The notes under the pieces: model-generated
Databases searched by the model: none
The model's input: the letters and a program-made list of their open reading frames with translations, nothing else
Told to the model about the DNA's origin: nothing
In this document: positions 1 to 11,849 of the stretch, piece after piece
How positions within the stretch are numbered: the stretch's first letter is position 1
How the letters are laid out: every line of letters begins with the position of its first letter
Assembly (NCBI GenBank): GCA_018000995.1
Contig: JAGNIU010000004.1
Span: forward strand, 106,622 to 170,621
Reading direction: 5' to 3'
Source of the DNA: Bacteroidia bacterium
GTDB taxonomy: Bacteria; Bacteroidota; Bacteroidia; B-17B0; Aurantibacillaceae
DNA: 64,000 nucleotides
Position numbers and translations under genes: made by a program

Positions 1-1354
1 CCCAACGGTAATGACTCTTTGCTAAATTATTAACGATTTGCGTCATGCCTTCACTGACAAAATCAGCGAATTGCATTTCAACCATTGCTTTATGTTTGTT
101 TATTGATAAACCAAAACCGGTCCCTAAAATTGCAGATTCACACAAAGGTGTATTTCTTACTCTTCCTTTTCCGAATTCTTCAACAAAGCCTTCTGTAATT
201 TTAAATACACCGCCGTAATCAGCAATGTCTTGTCCCATTAAAATTAAATTATCGTGTTTGCGCATCGCTAAACGCATGGCATCAGAAATGGCATCAATTA
301 AACGTTTCTCACTTTTTGCACCATCAACAGGAGTTGTGTCGGTAACAGAAAAAGGTTTATATAATTCAGCTAATTCTTTTTCTGTATCAGGAGGTGGTAA
401 TGTTTCTGCAAAAGCTATTTCTAAATTATCTTCAATTTCTTTTTTAATCTCTGCTCTTAATTTTTCGATTGTGTCTTCTGTGATTACACCTTCATTAATT
501 AAGAAACGCTCGAAATTATTAACAGGATCTTTTTTACCCCACACCTCAAATAATTCTTTCGGTACATATTTTGTTCCGCTCGCTTCTTCATGTCCACGCA
601 TACGGAACGTAACGCACTCTAAAATTACAGGGCGTGGATTTTCACGAATAGATTCTGCTAAATTTTTAACGGTTTCATATACTTTCAATACGTTATTTCC
701 ATCAACAGTTACCCCTTCTATTCCATAACCAATTGCTTTATCGGCAAAAGATTTACATCTGAATTGTTCGTTGCTTGGTGTACTTAATCCATAACCATTA
801 TTTTCAATCACAAAAATCACCGGTAAATCCCAAACAGCAGCTGTGTTTATACTCTCGTGAAAATCACCTTCACTTGCACCACCATCACCACTAAACACAA
901 CCGTAACTTTCTTATCCTTTTTTAATTTATCTGCTAAAGCAATTCCATCGGCAACACCTAACTGCGGACCTAAATGCGAAATCATCCCGACAATTTTATA
1001 GTCTTGTGTACCGAAATGAAAAGAACGATCGCGTCCTTGTGTAAATCCACCGGGCTTACCTTGAAATTGAGAGAACAAACGGTTTAAAGGAATTTCTCTT
1101 GTTGTGAATACACCTAAGTTGCGGTGCATTGGTAAAATAAATTCATCCTTATTTAAAGCGCTTGCTACACCCACCGAAATAGCTTCCTGACCAATTCCGG
1201 AAAACCATTTAGCGATGCGGCCTTGACGTAAAAGAAGAAGCATTTTTTCTTCTATCATGCGTGGCTTTAAAATATTTTTATAGAGTTTTAAAAGGGTATC
1301 ATCCTTTTGCTTTTTTCTATCGAATTTTATTGGAGTTTCTGCTGTAATTAACAT
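1..1354 (-). CDS. Fused alpha/beta 2-oxoacid dehydrogenase E1 component (3' end outside window)
   Basis: This reading frame opens at an ATG at 1354 and runs without a stop off the left edge, giving about 451 residues. The alpha half carries the thiamine-diphosphate motif GDGGASEGDFHES followed about 20 residues later by ENNGYG, as in E1-alpha subunits of branched-chain 2-oxoacid or pyruvate dehydrogenases. After a linker (about residues 320-350) the beta half starts with a stretch containing DAMRLAMR, LMGQDIADYGGVF and NTPLCESAILG, typical of E1-beta. E1 oxidatively decarboxylates a 2-oxoacid and passes the acyl group to lipoylated E2. The fused arrangement is known in Bacteroidota. The substrate (pyruvate or branched-chain 2-oxoacid) cannot be decided from sequence alone. 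The imperfect -7-like string TATCTTTA lies only a few bases upstream of the start. Function confidence is high, substrate low. Confidence 0.92.
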   Translation of the reverse strand, partial: MLITAETPIKFDRKKQKDDTLLKLYKNILKPRMIEEKMLLLLRQGRIAKWFSGIGQEAISVGVASALNKDEFILPMHRNLGVFTTREIPLNRLFSQFQGKPGGFTQGRDRSFHFGTQDYKIVGMISHLGPQLGVADGIALADKLKKDKKVTVVFSGDGGASEGDFHESINTAAVWDLPVIFVIENNGYGLSTPSNEQFRCKSFADKAIGYGIEGVTVDGNNVLKVYETVKNLAESIRENPRPVILECVTFRMRGHEEASGTKYVPKELFEVWGKKDPVNNFERFLINEGVITEDTIEKLRAEIKKEIEDNLEIAFAETLPPPDTEKELAELYKPFSVTDTTPVDGAKSEKRLIDAISDAMRLAMRKHDNLILMGQDIADYGGVFKITEGFVEEFGKGRVRNTPLCESAILGTGFGLSINKHKAMVEMQFADFVSEGMTQIVNNLAKSHYRW

Positions 1355-1532
1355 GGTGTAAAGATAGAAATTGTATTGATAATTTTAAATACAGAAAATG
1401 AAAGGAAAAGAGGGTTTTTACCTCGATTTTGACTCTATACTGCGATAAAATGATTGTATGAGGTTAATTGATGATTGAATAGAAAGAATTATTCGGGTTA
1501 TAATAGCTATTTTAGAGTTAAAATTTTGTGAT

Positions 1533-2837
1533 ATGATTAAATCTTTACTTACTGTTTCAGCTTTATTAGTTTTAAGTTTTGAATGTGCTTTTTCTCAAAG
1601 CAATAGTTTATCCTTAAATGATTCATTAATTGGCTTTGATGAAAAATCATTAATAGATGCGGCACCCTACAAAGGAATTACCGCAGAAGAAATGCCGGTT
1701 TATTTATCGGTTCACCAACGCGAATACATAAAACATAAATACAATATTAAATCGGCAGAAGCGCCAAAAGTTGATTATAGTGAAGTTGCAAAAACTGCAG
1801 CTGCTTCTTGTGTAAATGAAGATTTTGAAGAAGGTAGCTTAACCAACCCTACTCCTCCAACATCAATTACTATTACTTCTTCAAATTCAATTAATGGTTG
1901 GACGGTTAATGGTGGTAGCAACTCAAGTTATGGTGCAACAGGAAATTGTACTAATACCTCATTTATTACCGGCGCTCCGAATGCAGTAATGTTAATTAGT
2001 CCCGGTTTTAGTGGGCATATTGACCCTATTATTGGAGCATCTTATCCTATTTGGTCTGTATTTGGAAACACCACTACTGCTTATGCTCCAGCTGCAGCTG
2101 CCAATGGTTTTAATTGTTACGGTGACTGGTTTGTAAGATTAAATAATTCAACACCCGGTTCCAGCGTAAATCAACTTAGAAAAAACTTTGTAGTAACACC
2201 ATCCAATGTAATTTTTAATTTTGCATACATAACTGTTGCGATGGGCGGACATTGTTGTTGTGATAATGGTGCCGTTACTATTTTGTTTAAAGATTGTTTA
2301 GGTAATATGTTAGCTACAGTATCACAATATAGTATTACCTCTCCACCAACATCAGCATGTACCCCTTCAACTAATTGTTCTAGTCCGAGTACTATAACAT
2401 CTGTGCCTGCTTCGACTGCCGGATGGTATTATAACAAATGGGCTAACTCATCAATTGATTTAAGTTTATGGATGGGACAATGTATAACTGTTCAGGTAAC
2501 TGCTGTTGATTGTCCTTATAGCGGCCACGCCGGTTACGCCTATTTTGATGCGCAATGTGCGCCGTACATTGTAAACGGAATTAACACTTTAGAGAATAAA
2601 ACTAATTTCAAAATTTACCCTAACCCAACATCCGGTAATTTCAATATTGATATTGCAAAAGATATCATAAATGGAGAAATTGAATTAAGAAATATTCTTG
2701 GACAAACAGTTCACAAACAAATCGTGAAACAAGGTAATAACTCTATTAAGACAGAAAGTCTTGCAAAAGGCATTTACAATTATTCTGTGTTGCAGAATAA
2801 GGAAGTTGTTAGTGTTGGGAAAGTGATTATTGAGTAA
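1533..2837 (+). CDS. Secreted Cys-rich protein with type A T9SS sorting domain
   Basis: The 434-residue product begins with a signal peptide (residues 1-21, ending SFECAFSQ). Residues about 90-345 form a Cys-rich region of jelly-roll or MAM-like appearance; it includes GGHCCCDNGAVTILF and repeated Ser/Thr/Pro-rich stretches. The C-terminal 80 residues have the T9SS type A pattern: FKIYPNPTSGNFNIDI, then LRNILGQ, then KGIYNYSVL and a final short beta strand. It is therefore expected to be exported by Sec, moved across the outer membrane by the type IX system and attached to or released from the surface. No catalytic motif is visible and the function is unknown. It stands alone on the + strand between two - strand genes, and the palindromic element at 2839-2887 follows its stop codon directly. 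Confidence 0.85.
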   Translation: MIKSLLTVSALLVLSFECAFSQSNSLSLNDSLIGFDEKSLIDAAPYKGITAEEMPVYLSVHQREYIKHKYNIKSAEAPKVDYSEVAKTAAASCVNEDFEEGSLTNPTPPTSITITSSNSINGWTVNGGSNSSYGATGNCTNTSFITGAPNAVMLISPGFSGHIDPIIGASYPIWSVFGNTTTAYAPAAAANGFNCYGDWFVRLNNSTPGSSVNQLRKNFVVTPSNVIFNFAYITVAMGGHCCCDNGAVTILFKDCLGNMLATVSQYSITSPPTSACTPSTNCSSPSTITSVPASTAGWYYNKWANSSIDLSLWMGQCITVQVTAVDCPYSGHAGYAYFDAQCAPYIVNGINTLENKTNFKIYPNPTSGNFNIDIAKDIINGEIELRNILGQTVHKQIVKQGNNSIKTESLAKGIYNYSVLQNKEVVSVGKVIIE

Positions 2838-2838
2838 T

Positions 2839-2887
2839 GACCCCCTCCCCCGCCAAGGCGGGTACTCCCCCTTAAAAAAGGGGGAGA
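2839..2887. repeat. Double-hairpin intergenic element between convergent genes
   Basis: Two perfect GC-rich hairpins stand next to each other. The first is CCCGCC-aa-GGCGGG (2849-2862); the second is CTCCCCCTT with its complement AAGGGGGAG (2865-2886). They fill the short gap between the convergent T9SS gene and the TonB receptor gene. Much richer in G and C than its surroundings, the element looks like a dispersed palindromic repeat of the REP/BIME kind, and it may also serve as a bidirectional terminator. Copy number cannot be judged from one window. Confidence 0.6.
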
Positions 2888-2906
2888 AATTTTCCGCTTC
2901 CAATAA

Positions 2907-5174
2907 TTAACTTTCTTTGAATTTCAACCAAGTCAGTTCTTTTATTTTAAAACGTAAGCCGGCGTAAATCATTCTACCGTAAATCGGTCCCCACACCATA
3001 CTGGCATCAAAATATTTATTGTAAGGTAAATCACTTGCTACAATTGGATTGTTTTGTTTGTAGTTTAGTAAATTTTCTACCCCAACATAAATATGAAACT
3101 CAGATTTTTTAAGTTTCGCCAAATAAGTTACTTGTCCTAACAAATTAAAAAACTCAGGAGAATATTCTTTTCGTTGATACTCTACCGGATTTGAATTTGT
3201 GTTTGGTAATCGCTTGGCGCCATTGTACTGTGTTGTAAAATCAAATTGCCAGTGACCACCTTTTGTCTCGTAACTCAAATTTATAAAGGCGCGATGCATT
3301 GATGTCATTGGTTTTTGTAATAAACCTTGTTTATAGGCAACACGTGTATCCACATAACGGTAAGCAGTTTTTACAAACAAACGTTTACGCGGCTCCGTAT
3401 TAAATTCAAATTGTGCTGTGTTTGAATACGAAGGTCCTTTAAGATTATAAATAGAAATTTCCTGAGCGTTATTATCAATGTCAATCACCACTTGATTTTC
3501 AAAATCGGTACGGTAAGCATCAATCGTTATATAAGCTTCGCGGTAATTTATTTTGAAACGTTGCGTAAAATTTAAACCATAATTCCAGCCGGTTTCAGGT
3601 TTTAATCCGTAAGGCATTGCTAAATCCGATGGCTGTAAATTCCATTGGCGAGATGATGCCATTAAATAAGCATTATCGGCAAAAATATTAGCAGTACGTA
3701 AAGCTCTTCCTCCGCTTAAACGCAAAACAGTATTTTCAGTAAAAGCATAACGTAAATGCAGACGTGGCGTATAAAACAATCCATAATAATTATGATAATC
3801 GGCACGAAAACCTGCTACCATATTAAATTTATTTTTACGATTGATGGCTAATTCAGCAAAAGCACCTGCTACTTGTTCACGACGGTTAAACTTAAATAAT
3901 TGAAATTTTTCATCAATATCATCATCCATATAACTCGCGCCAATTTTATATGTGTTATCAGTTGTTTTAATTATACCTTGAAAAATATAATTAGCGTAAA
4001 ATGTTTTTTGTAAAGAGTTATAGGTTGTTGTTCCAAAAAAATTATTTTGCTTATGATTTAAGTAAGATAATTGTAAACCCATACTTGTTCCGGGTTTTTT
4101 CTGAATAACATAGCCGGTTTTACTAAACAATTCCCACTTCTCGTTGTTAATTCCAATTAAATAAGGCGCCAAAGTATCTGAATGCACATGGTGTTTTGAA
4201 ATTTGTCCACCATTACGTTCATCTTTCAAATAACTAGCACCCCACTTACCTTCGAATCCGGTTTTTGGATTTTCATAACTCCATTTTTTCATTACGTTAT
4301 ACTGCCTTCCTGTTGGAATATCAGCGAAACCATCCTTGTTATGATCTTCTGCCAGTGGATTAAAACTTGCATGCGCTAACCAATTAGTTGCGAAATTTTT
4401 AGTAACAGCTTGTTTAAATTCAACATTATATTCGTTACGCCCATTTTGATTCACGTAACTATTGAACGTAAATTTATCCATGGTTGCAGGATCGTGAAGT
4501 TCTGTATTAATTTGGCCGGTAAAACTTTCGTAACCATTAACAACAGAACCTGCGCCTTTACTCAACTGAATTGATTTTATCCAAGTACCAGGTATAAATG
4601 TTAAGCCATAACCATTAGCAAGTCCACGCATATAAGGCATGTTCTCCTTTGTAATTTGCGCGTATTGTCCGGATAAACCCAACATTTGAATTTGCTTAGT
4701 CCCTGAAACAGCATCCGCAAAATTCACATCAATACTTGGATTCGTTTCGAAACTCTCTGATAAATTACAGCAAGCGGCTTTCATTAAAGAGCGTTCGGTT
4801 AATGTTTCAATTTTCATGGCGCTTAAATAAGCTAAATCAGTTCCACTGCTGCGATACTCGATTTCTACCTCATTTAAATTTATGCCACTACTTAAAACAA
4901 CGGTAATTGGTTTTGAAATATCTTTTACAATAACACCTTCGGTTTTGTAACCTGTCAAGCTAAACACAAGCGTGTCCCCTGTCTTAGCTTGAATAAAAGA
5001 GAAATTTCCGGAAGTATCGGTCACCGTAAATTCACCATGTTTTACTTGCACAATAACATTTGGCAAACCACTTGGTTTTTTCTTTGCATCCAATTCAACT
5101 ACCCGGCCTTTAAGTTGGGCAATTGAAATGGCGCTAAAGAGTAGTCCCATAAGGGAAAACAATAATTTCTTCAT
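2907..5174 (-). CDS. TonB-dependent outer-membrane receptor, probably for a metal
   Basis: This 755-residue receptor has a signal peptide (1-19), a carboxypeptidase-regulatory-like beta domain (about 20-105), a plug domain (about 115-230) and a 22-strand type barrel reaching an aromatic-rich C-terminus. The plug contains an unusual Cys pair, LMKAACCNLSE (C135, C136), near LGLSGQYAQI and GAGSVVNGYESFTGQIN. Such receptors use TonB energy to import scarce ligands through the outer membrane. The gene lies 17 bp downstream of an HMA-domain gene and close to a HYC_CC_PP gene, all on the same strand. This suggests an operon and a transition-metal substrate, with copper my first guess. The substrate is inferred from context and the Cys pair only. 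Confidence 0.85.
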   Translation of the reverse strand: MKKLLFSLMGLLFSAISIAQLKGRVVELDAKKKPSGLPNVIVQVKHGEFTVTDTSGNFSFIQAKTGDTLVFSLTGYKTEGVIVKDISKPITVVLSSGINLNEVEIEYRSSGTDLAYLSAMKIETLTERSLMKAACCNLSESFETNPSIDVNFADAVSGTKQIQMLGLSGQYAQITKENMPYMRGLANGYGLTFIPGTWIKSIQLSKGAGSVVNGYESFTGQINTELHDPATMDKFTFNSYVNQNGRNEYNVEFKQAVTKNFATNWLAHASFNPLAEDHNKDGFADIPTGRQYNVMKKWSYENPKTGFEGKWGASYLKDERNGGQISKHHVHSDTLAPYLIGINNEKWELFSKTGYVIQKKPGTSMGLQLSYLNHKQNNFFGTTTYNSLQKTFYANYIFQGIIKTTDNTYKIGASYMDDDIDEKFQLFKFNRREQVAGAFAELAINRKNKFNMVAGFRADYHNYYGLFYTPRLHLRYAFTENTVLRLSGGRALRTANIFADNAYLMASSRQWNLQPSDLAMPYGLKPETGWNYGLNFTQRFKINYREAYITIDAYRTDFENQVVIDIDNNAQEISIYNLKGPSYSNTAQFEFNTEPRKRLFVKTAYRYVDTRVAYKQGLLQKPMTSMHRAFINLSYETKGGHWQFDFTTQYNGAKRLPNTNSNPVEYQRKEYSPEFFNLLGQVTYLAKLKKSEFHIYVGVENLLNYKQNNPIVASDLPYNKYFDASMVWGPIYGRMIYAGLRFKIKELTWLKFKES

Positions 5175-5191
5175 AAAAGATTATGCTAAAA

Positions 5192-5539
5192 TTATTTCTT
5201 CTCAGTACAAACGTGATCTTTATACTGACAGCAATCCGGCAACTTTTTATAAGCTGCATCATCACCTTTTATATCGCCAGCATCATAACCTTTTGCAGCA
5301 ATGGCTTTTTGGATTTGCTCGATAGTAGTTTTCTTGCTATCATAAGTTACGGTGATAACTTTTTTATCAATATCCCATTTAGAAATTTTTACGCCCTTAA
5401 TGTCTGCAGCGTTTTCAATACGGGTTTGACACATGTCGCAGTTGCCTTTAACAGTGAATGTTTCAGTTTTAATAGTTGTGTTTTGACTATATGTGAATAC
5501 GGATATTAATAATCCGAATACTAAAAAAATATTTTTCAT
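5192..5539 (-). CDS. Exported heavy-metal-associated (HMA) domain protein
   Basis: The product has 115 residues: a signal peptide (about 1-19) followed by one HMA ferredoxin-like fold. The metal-binding loop is GNCDMCQ (C34, C37), followed by KGVKISKWDIDKKVITVTYD and KGYDAG. HMA domains bind soft metals such as Cu(I) through the CxxC pair. The C-terminus adds a second Cys-containing segment, AYKKLPDCCQYKDHVC, which is not part of the usual HMA fold and is nearly repeated in the HMA protein at 13882-14235. Being exported, it is probably a periplasmic or envelope metal carrier serving the TonB receptor encoded 17 bp downstream. The metal itself is not proven. Confidence 0.85.
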   Translation of the reverse strand: MKNIFLVFGLLISVFTYSQNTTIKTETFTVKGNCDMCQTRIENAADIKGVKISKWDIDKKVITVTYDSKKTTIEQIQKAIAAKGYDAGDIKGDDAAYKKLPDCCQYKDHVCTEKK

Positions 5540-5567
5540 TTTGATTTAATTTAATGGTTAAAACGAT

Positions 5568-5623
5568 TGTCATTCCGAACTCGTTTCGGAATCTTAAGAT
5601 GCTGAAATAAATTCAGCATGACA
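5568..5623. repeat. Palindromic two-hairpin element
   Basis: A 56-bp element is bounded by inverted ends TGTCAT and ATGACA. Inside are two perfect hairpins: TTCCGAA-ctcgt-TTCGGAA (5573-5591) and ATGCTGAA with TTCAGCAT (5599-5619). It sits between the HMA and HYC_CC_PP genes. The nested arrangement, with an outer pair closing two inner hairpins, is typical of dispersed small palindromic repeats. If transcribed it would form a three-way structure that could attenuate or protect the mRNA between the two genes. No second copy occurs in the window. Confidence 0.6.
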
Positions 5624-5629
5624 GAACCA

Positions 5630-5992
5630 CTAAATTCTTAGAAAAGTTGTGCGGATAATATTGCTGTGTAGCAAATCCGGAGGCGGGAAAAAATATTTAG
5701 AAATAATTAAAGACACTGATTCAATTTTAAAATCGAAAACTGAAGTTGAAACTGAAAATAAATTTAAATCGGCTATTTGAAAATTAGAGTCGACAACTTT
5801 TTTGGTGGTAAAATCGGGAGCATAACGGGCATAAGTATTTTCGTTAGCACAACAATCTGAATCCATATCTTCCTCTTCTTCTCCACAGCATGAATTGCTT
5901 TTCACTAAAAAGCTAACTTTCTCCAACTCACCACCGCAATAATGCATGTAAACAGGAACACCAATGGCGGTTGTTACATAAACACAAACCAT
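5630..5992 (-). CDS. HYC_CC_PP family Cys-rich envelope protein
   Basis: The 120-residue frame matches the three signatures that name the HYC_CC_PP family: MHYCGGE near the N-terminus, a Cys-pair region SNSCCGEEEEDMDSDCC, and FFPPPDLLH near the C-terminus. Members are found in Bacteroidota beside metal genes, and the Cys pairs suggest metal binding; the biochemical role is not known to me. The ATG at 5992 falls inside what looks like the signal peptide. The frame continues upstream to 6016 as IKKYLFGLM before a stop, which restores a normal positively charged signal sequence (KKYLFGLMVCVYVTTAIGV), but the matching codon is ATC, not ATG. The true start is therefore uncertain. It precedes the HMA and TonB genes on the same strand. 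Confidence 0.75.
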   Translation of the reverse strand: MVCVYVTTAIGVPVYMHYCGGELEKVSFLVKSNSCCGEEEEDMDSDCCANENTYARYAPDFTTKKVVDSNFQIADLNLFSVSTSVFDFKIESVSLIISKYFFPPPDLLHSNIIRTTFLRI

Positions 5993-6092
5993 TAGTCCGA
6001 ATAGATATTTCTTGATTGAATTGATGCCTTAAAATTAATGAAAATTTTAAGTGGAAATTGGCTTAATTTTCACATTTTTGTTAAAAGATTAA

Positions 6093-8946
<2,854 letters not shown>

Positions 8947-8950
<4 letters not shown>

Positions 8951-9471
8951 TCTTTTAATTGCAGTTTCATCATGATATCCGTTTGTTCATCATTTCCTAA
9001 ACGAAAAATATGTTTATCGAACTCAACGAACCCATTCTTCTTGTAAAAATTTATAGCTCTTGGGTTCTCTTCCCACACTCCTAACCAAACGAATTCCGCT
9101 TTTTTCTCTTTAGCGACATTAATTGCTTTATCGTAAAGTAATTGTCCAACTTTTTTTCCGTGAAATTCTTTTAAAACATAAATTCGTTCAATTTCAAGCG
9201 CTCCTTCATCTTTCAATTCTGTTTGTGATTTTCCGAAGTTTAGTTTTAAATAGCCGATCACCCTTTTATCGAGTATTGCGAAATAGAATTCCGAATTTTT
9301 ATTTTCAAGTTCGGAGGTCAGTTTCTCTAAAGAAAAACCTTCTTCTAAATACTTGGCCATATTCTCTTTTGTGTTTACTTCCGAAAATGTTTCAAAAAAA
9401 GTTTGGCGGCCAATTTTTTGTAATTGACCAATATCCTGAAGAGTTGCCTTTCTTATAATAATGCTATCCAT
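8947..9471 (-). CDS. GNAT family N-acetyltransferase
   Basis: The product has 174 residues with the GNAT fold: an N-terminal IRKATLQDIGQLQKIGRQTF strand-helix, the central strand LEIERIYVLKEFHGKKVGQLLYDKAI (motif A, with the acetyl-CoA pyrophosphate loop modified to EFHGKKVG), and FYKKNGFVEFDKHIF (motif B). GNAT enzymes transfer an acetyl group from acetyl-CoA to an amine; the substrate cannot be predicted here. It is monocistronic on the - strand, convergent with the DUF3108 gene. The tRNA-Ser terminator (9503-9528) lies just upstream and separates it from the tRNA. Confidence 0.9.
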
Positions 9472-9502
9472 AATTATTTATGGGTAAAAGGTTCTAAAAA
9501 CT

Positions 9503-9528
9503 AAAAAAGCTCCAAAAGGAGCTTTTTT
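9503..9528 (-). terminator. Rho-independent terminator after tRNA-Ser
   Basis: Read on the - strand this is AAAAAAGCTCC-ttttt-like loop-GGAGCTTTTTT: a stem with arms AGCTCC/GGAGCT followed by six T residues. It starts 10 bases after the 3' end of tRNA-Ser, so it fits as the end of that transcript. The structure is nearly symmetrical and could also act on the + strand. Confidence 0.8.
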
Positions 9529-9537
9529 ATTTACCAG

Positions 9538-9624
9538 CGGTGAGAGTGAGATTCGAACTCACGGTACAGTTTCCCGTACGCATGTTTAGCAAACATGTCC
9601 TTTCGGCCACTCAGGCATCTCACC
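9538..9624 (-). tRNA. tRNA-Ser (anticodon GCU)
   Basis: The 87-nt gene folds into a class II tRNA. The acceptor stem is GGTGAGA/TCTCACC, the anticodon arm is CATGT-TTGCTAA-ACATG (anticodon GCT), and there is a long variable arm (CGTACGGGAAACTGTACC) as expected for serine. The T arm is GTGAG-TTCGAAT-CTCAC and the discriminator base is G. CCA is not encoded. It reads serine codons AGC and AGU. A -7 promoter element lies upstream at 9638-9645 and a terminator directly downstream, so it is probably a single-gene transcript. Confidence 0.97.
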
Positions 9625-9637
9625 AATTTGTGGAGGG

Positions 9638-9645
9638 CAAAGATA
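9638..9645 (-). promoter_or_regulatory. -7 element (TATCTTTG) for tRNA-Ser
   Basis: On the - strand this is TATCTTTG, a perfect match to the Bacteroidota -7 consensus TAnnTTTG. It ends 14 bases before the mature tRNA 5' end. No TTTG or TTG was seen at the expected -33 position, so only half of the promoter is supported by sequence. Confidence 0.6.
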
Positions 9646-9692
9646 TTTAATTTTTTGAATTGATAAAAGAGTAAAATTGCTTTTTTGGGAAT

Positions 9693-10187
9693 TTAGCCCT
9701 CTAAATACATCTCAATTAAGCCTTCGGGAGCCTTATAAAACAGCTGTTTTTTGGCTTTTACGGCCTTTATTATTAAATCCTCGCTAAAGGGTAGTAAAAT
9801 CTCTTTTTCGCCCGAAATAACCCTTAATAATGGGTTAGCCGCGTTACCTTCCAAACCCTCAATCTGCCCTACTTCTCCTTTAAGCTCATCAATTAAGGTA
9901 TAGTTTAGGTATTCAAATTCTTTCTCTTTAATGATAAATTTAGATTCCGCTAAAACTTCTTTGTTTTTTAAAGTATTGGCAGCGTTTATATCATTAATGG
10001 TTTCCAGCTTCACTAAATACCCATTTTGGAAGGGTTTAAACTCCTCCACAAAAAAAGGGGCTTGCGAACCACTTTGTTCAATAAACACAACGTTAACTTT
10101 TCCTTTAAAATCGAATTCAGTAAATAAAATTAAATGTCCTTTTAGTCCGTGTGGTTTACTAAAATATCCTATGGGTTTTAAAGTCAT
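9693..10187 (-). CDS. rimM: Ribosome maturation factor RimM
   Basis: The 164-residue product has the RimM N-terminal beta-barrel (LKPIGYFSKPHGLKGHLILFTEFDF) and the C-terminal PRC-barrel (LIDELKGEVGQIEGLEGNAANPLLRV...LLPFSEDLIIKAV). RimM binds ribosomal protein S19 and assists maturation of the 30S head. It starts 3 bases after the pyrG stop, so the two are likely one transcript. In many bacteria rimM sits between rpsP and trmD; neither is next to it here. Confidence 0.93.
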   Translation of the reverse strand: MTLKPIGYFSKPHGLKGHLILFTEFDFKGKVNVVFIEQSGSQAPFFVEEFKPFQNGYLVKLETINDINAANTLKNKEVLAESKFIIKEKEFEYLNYTLIDELKGEVGQIEGLEGNAANPLLRVISGEKEILLPFSEDLIIKAVKAKKQLFYKAPEGLIEMYLEG

Positions 10188-10190
10188 TTA

Positions 10191-11849
<1,659 letters not shown>

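Noticed and set aside
225..728. A 167-codon frame on the + strand
   Set aside because: It is antisense to the conserved E1 dehydrogenase frame, which has full family motifs.
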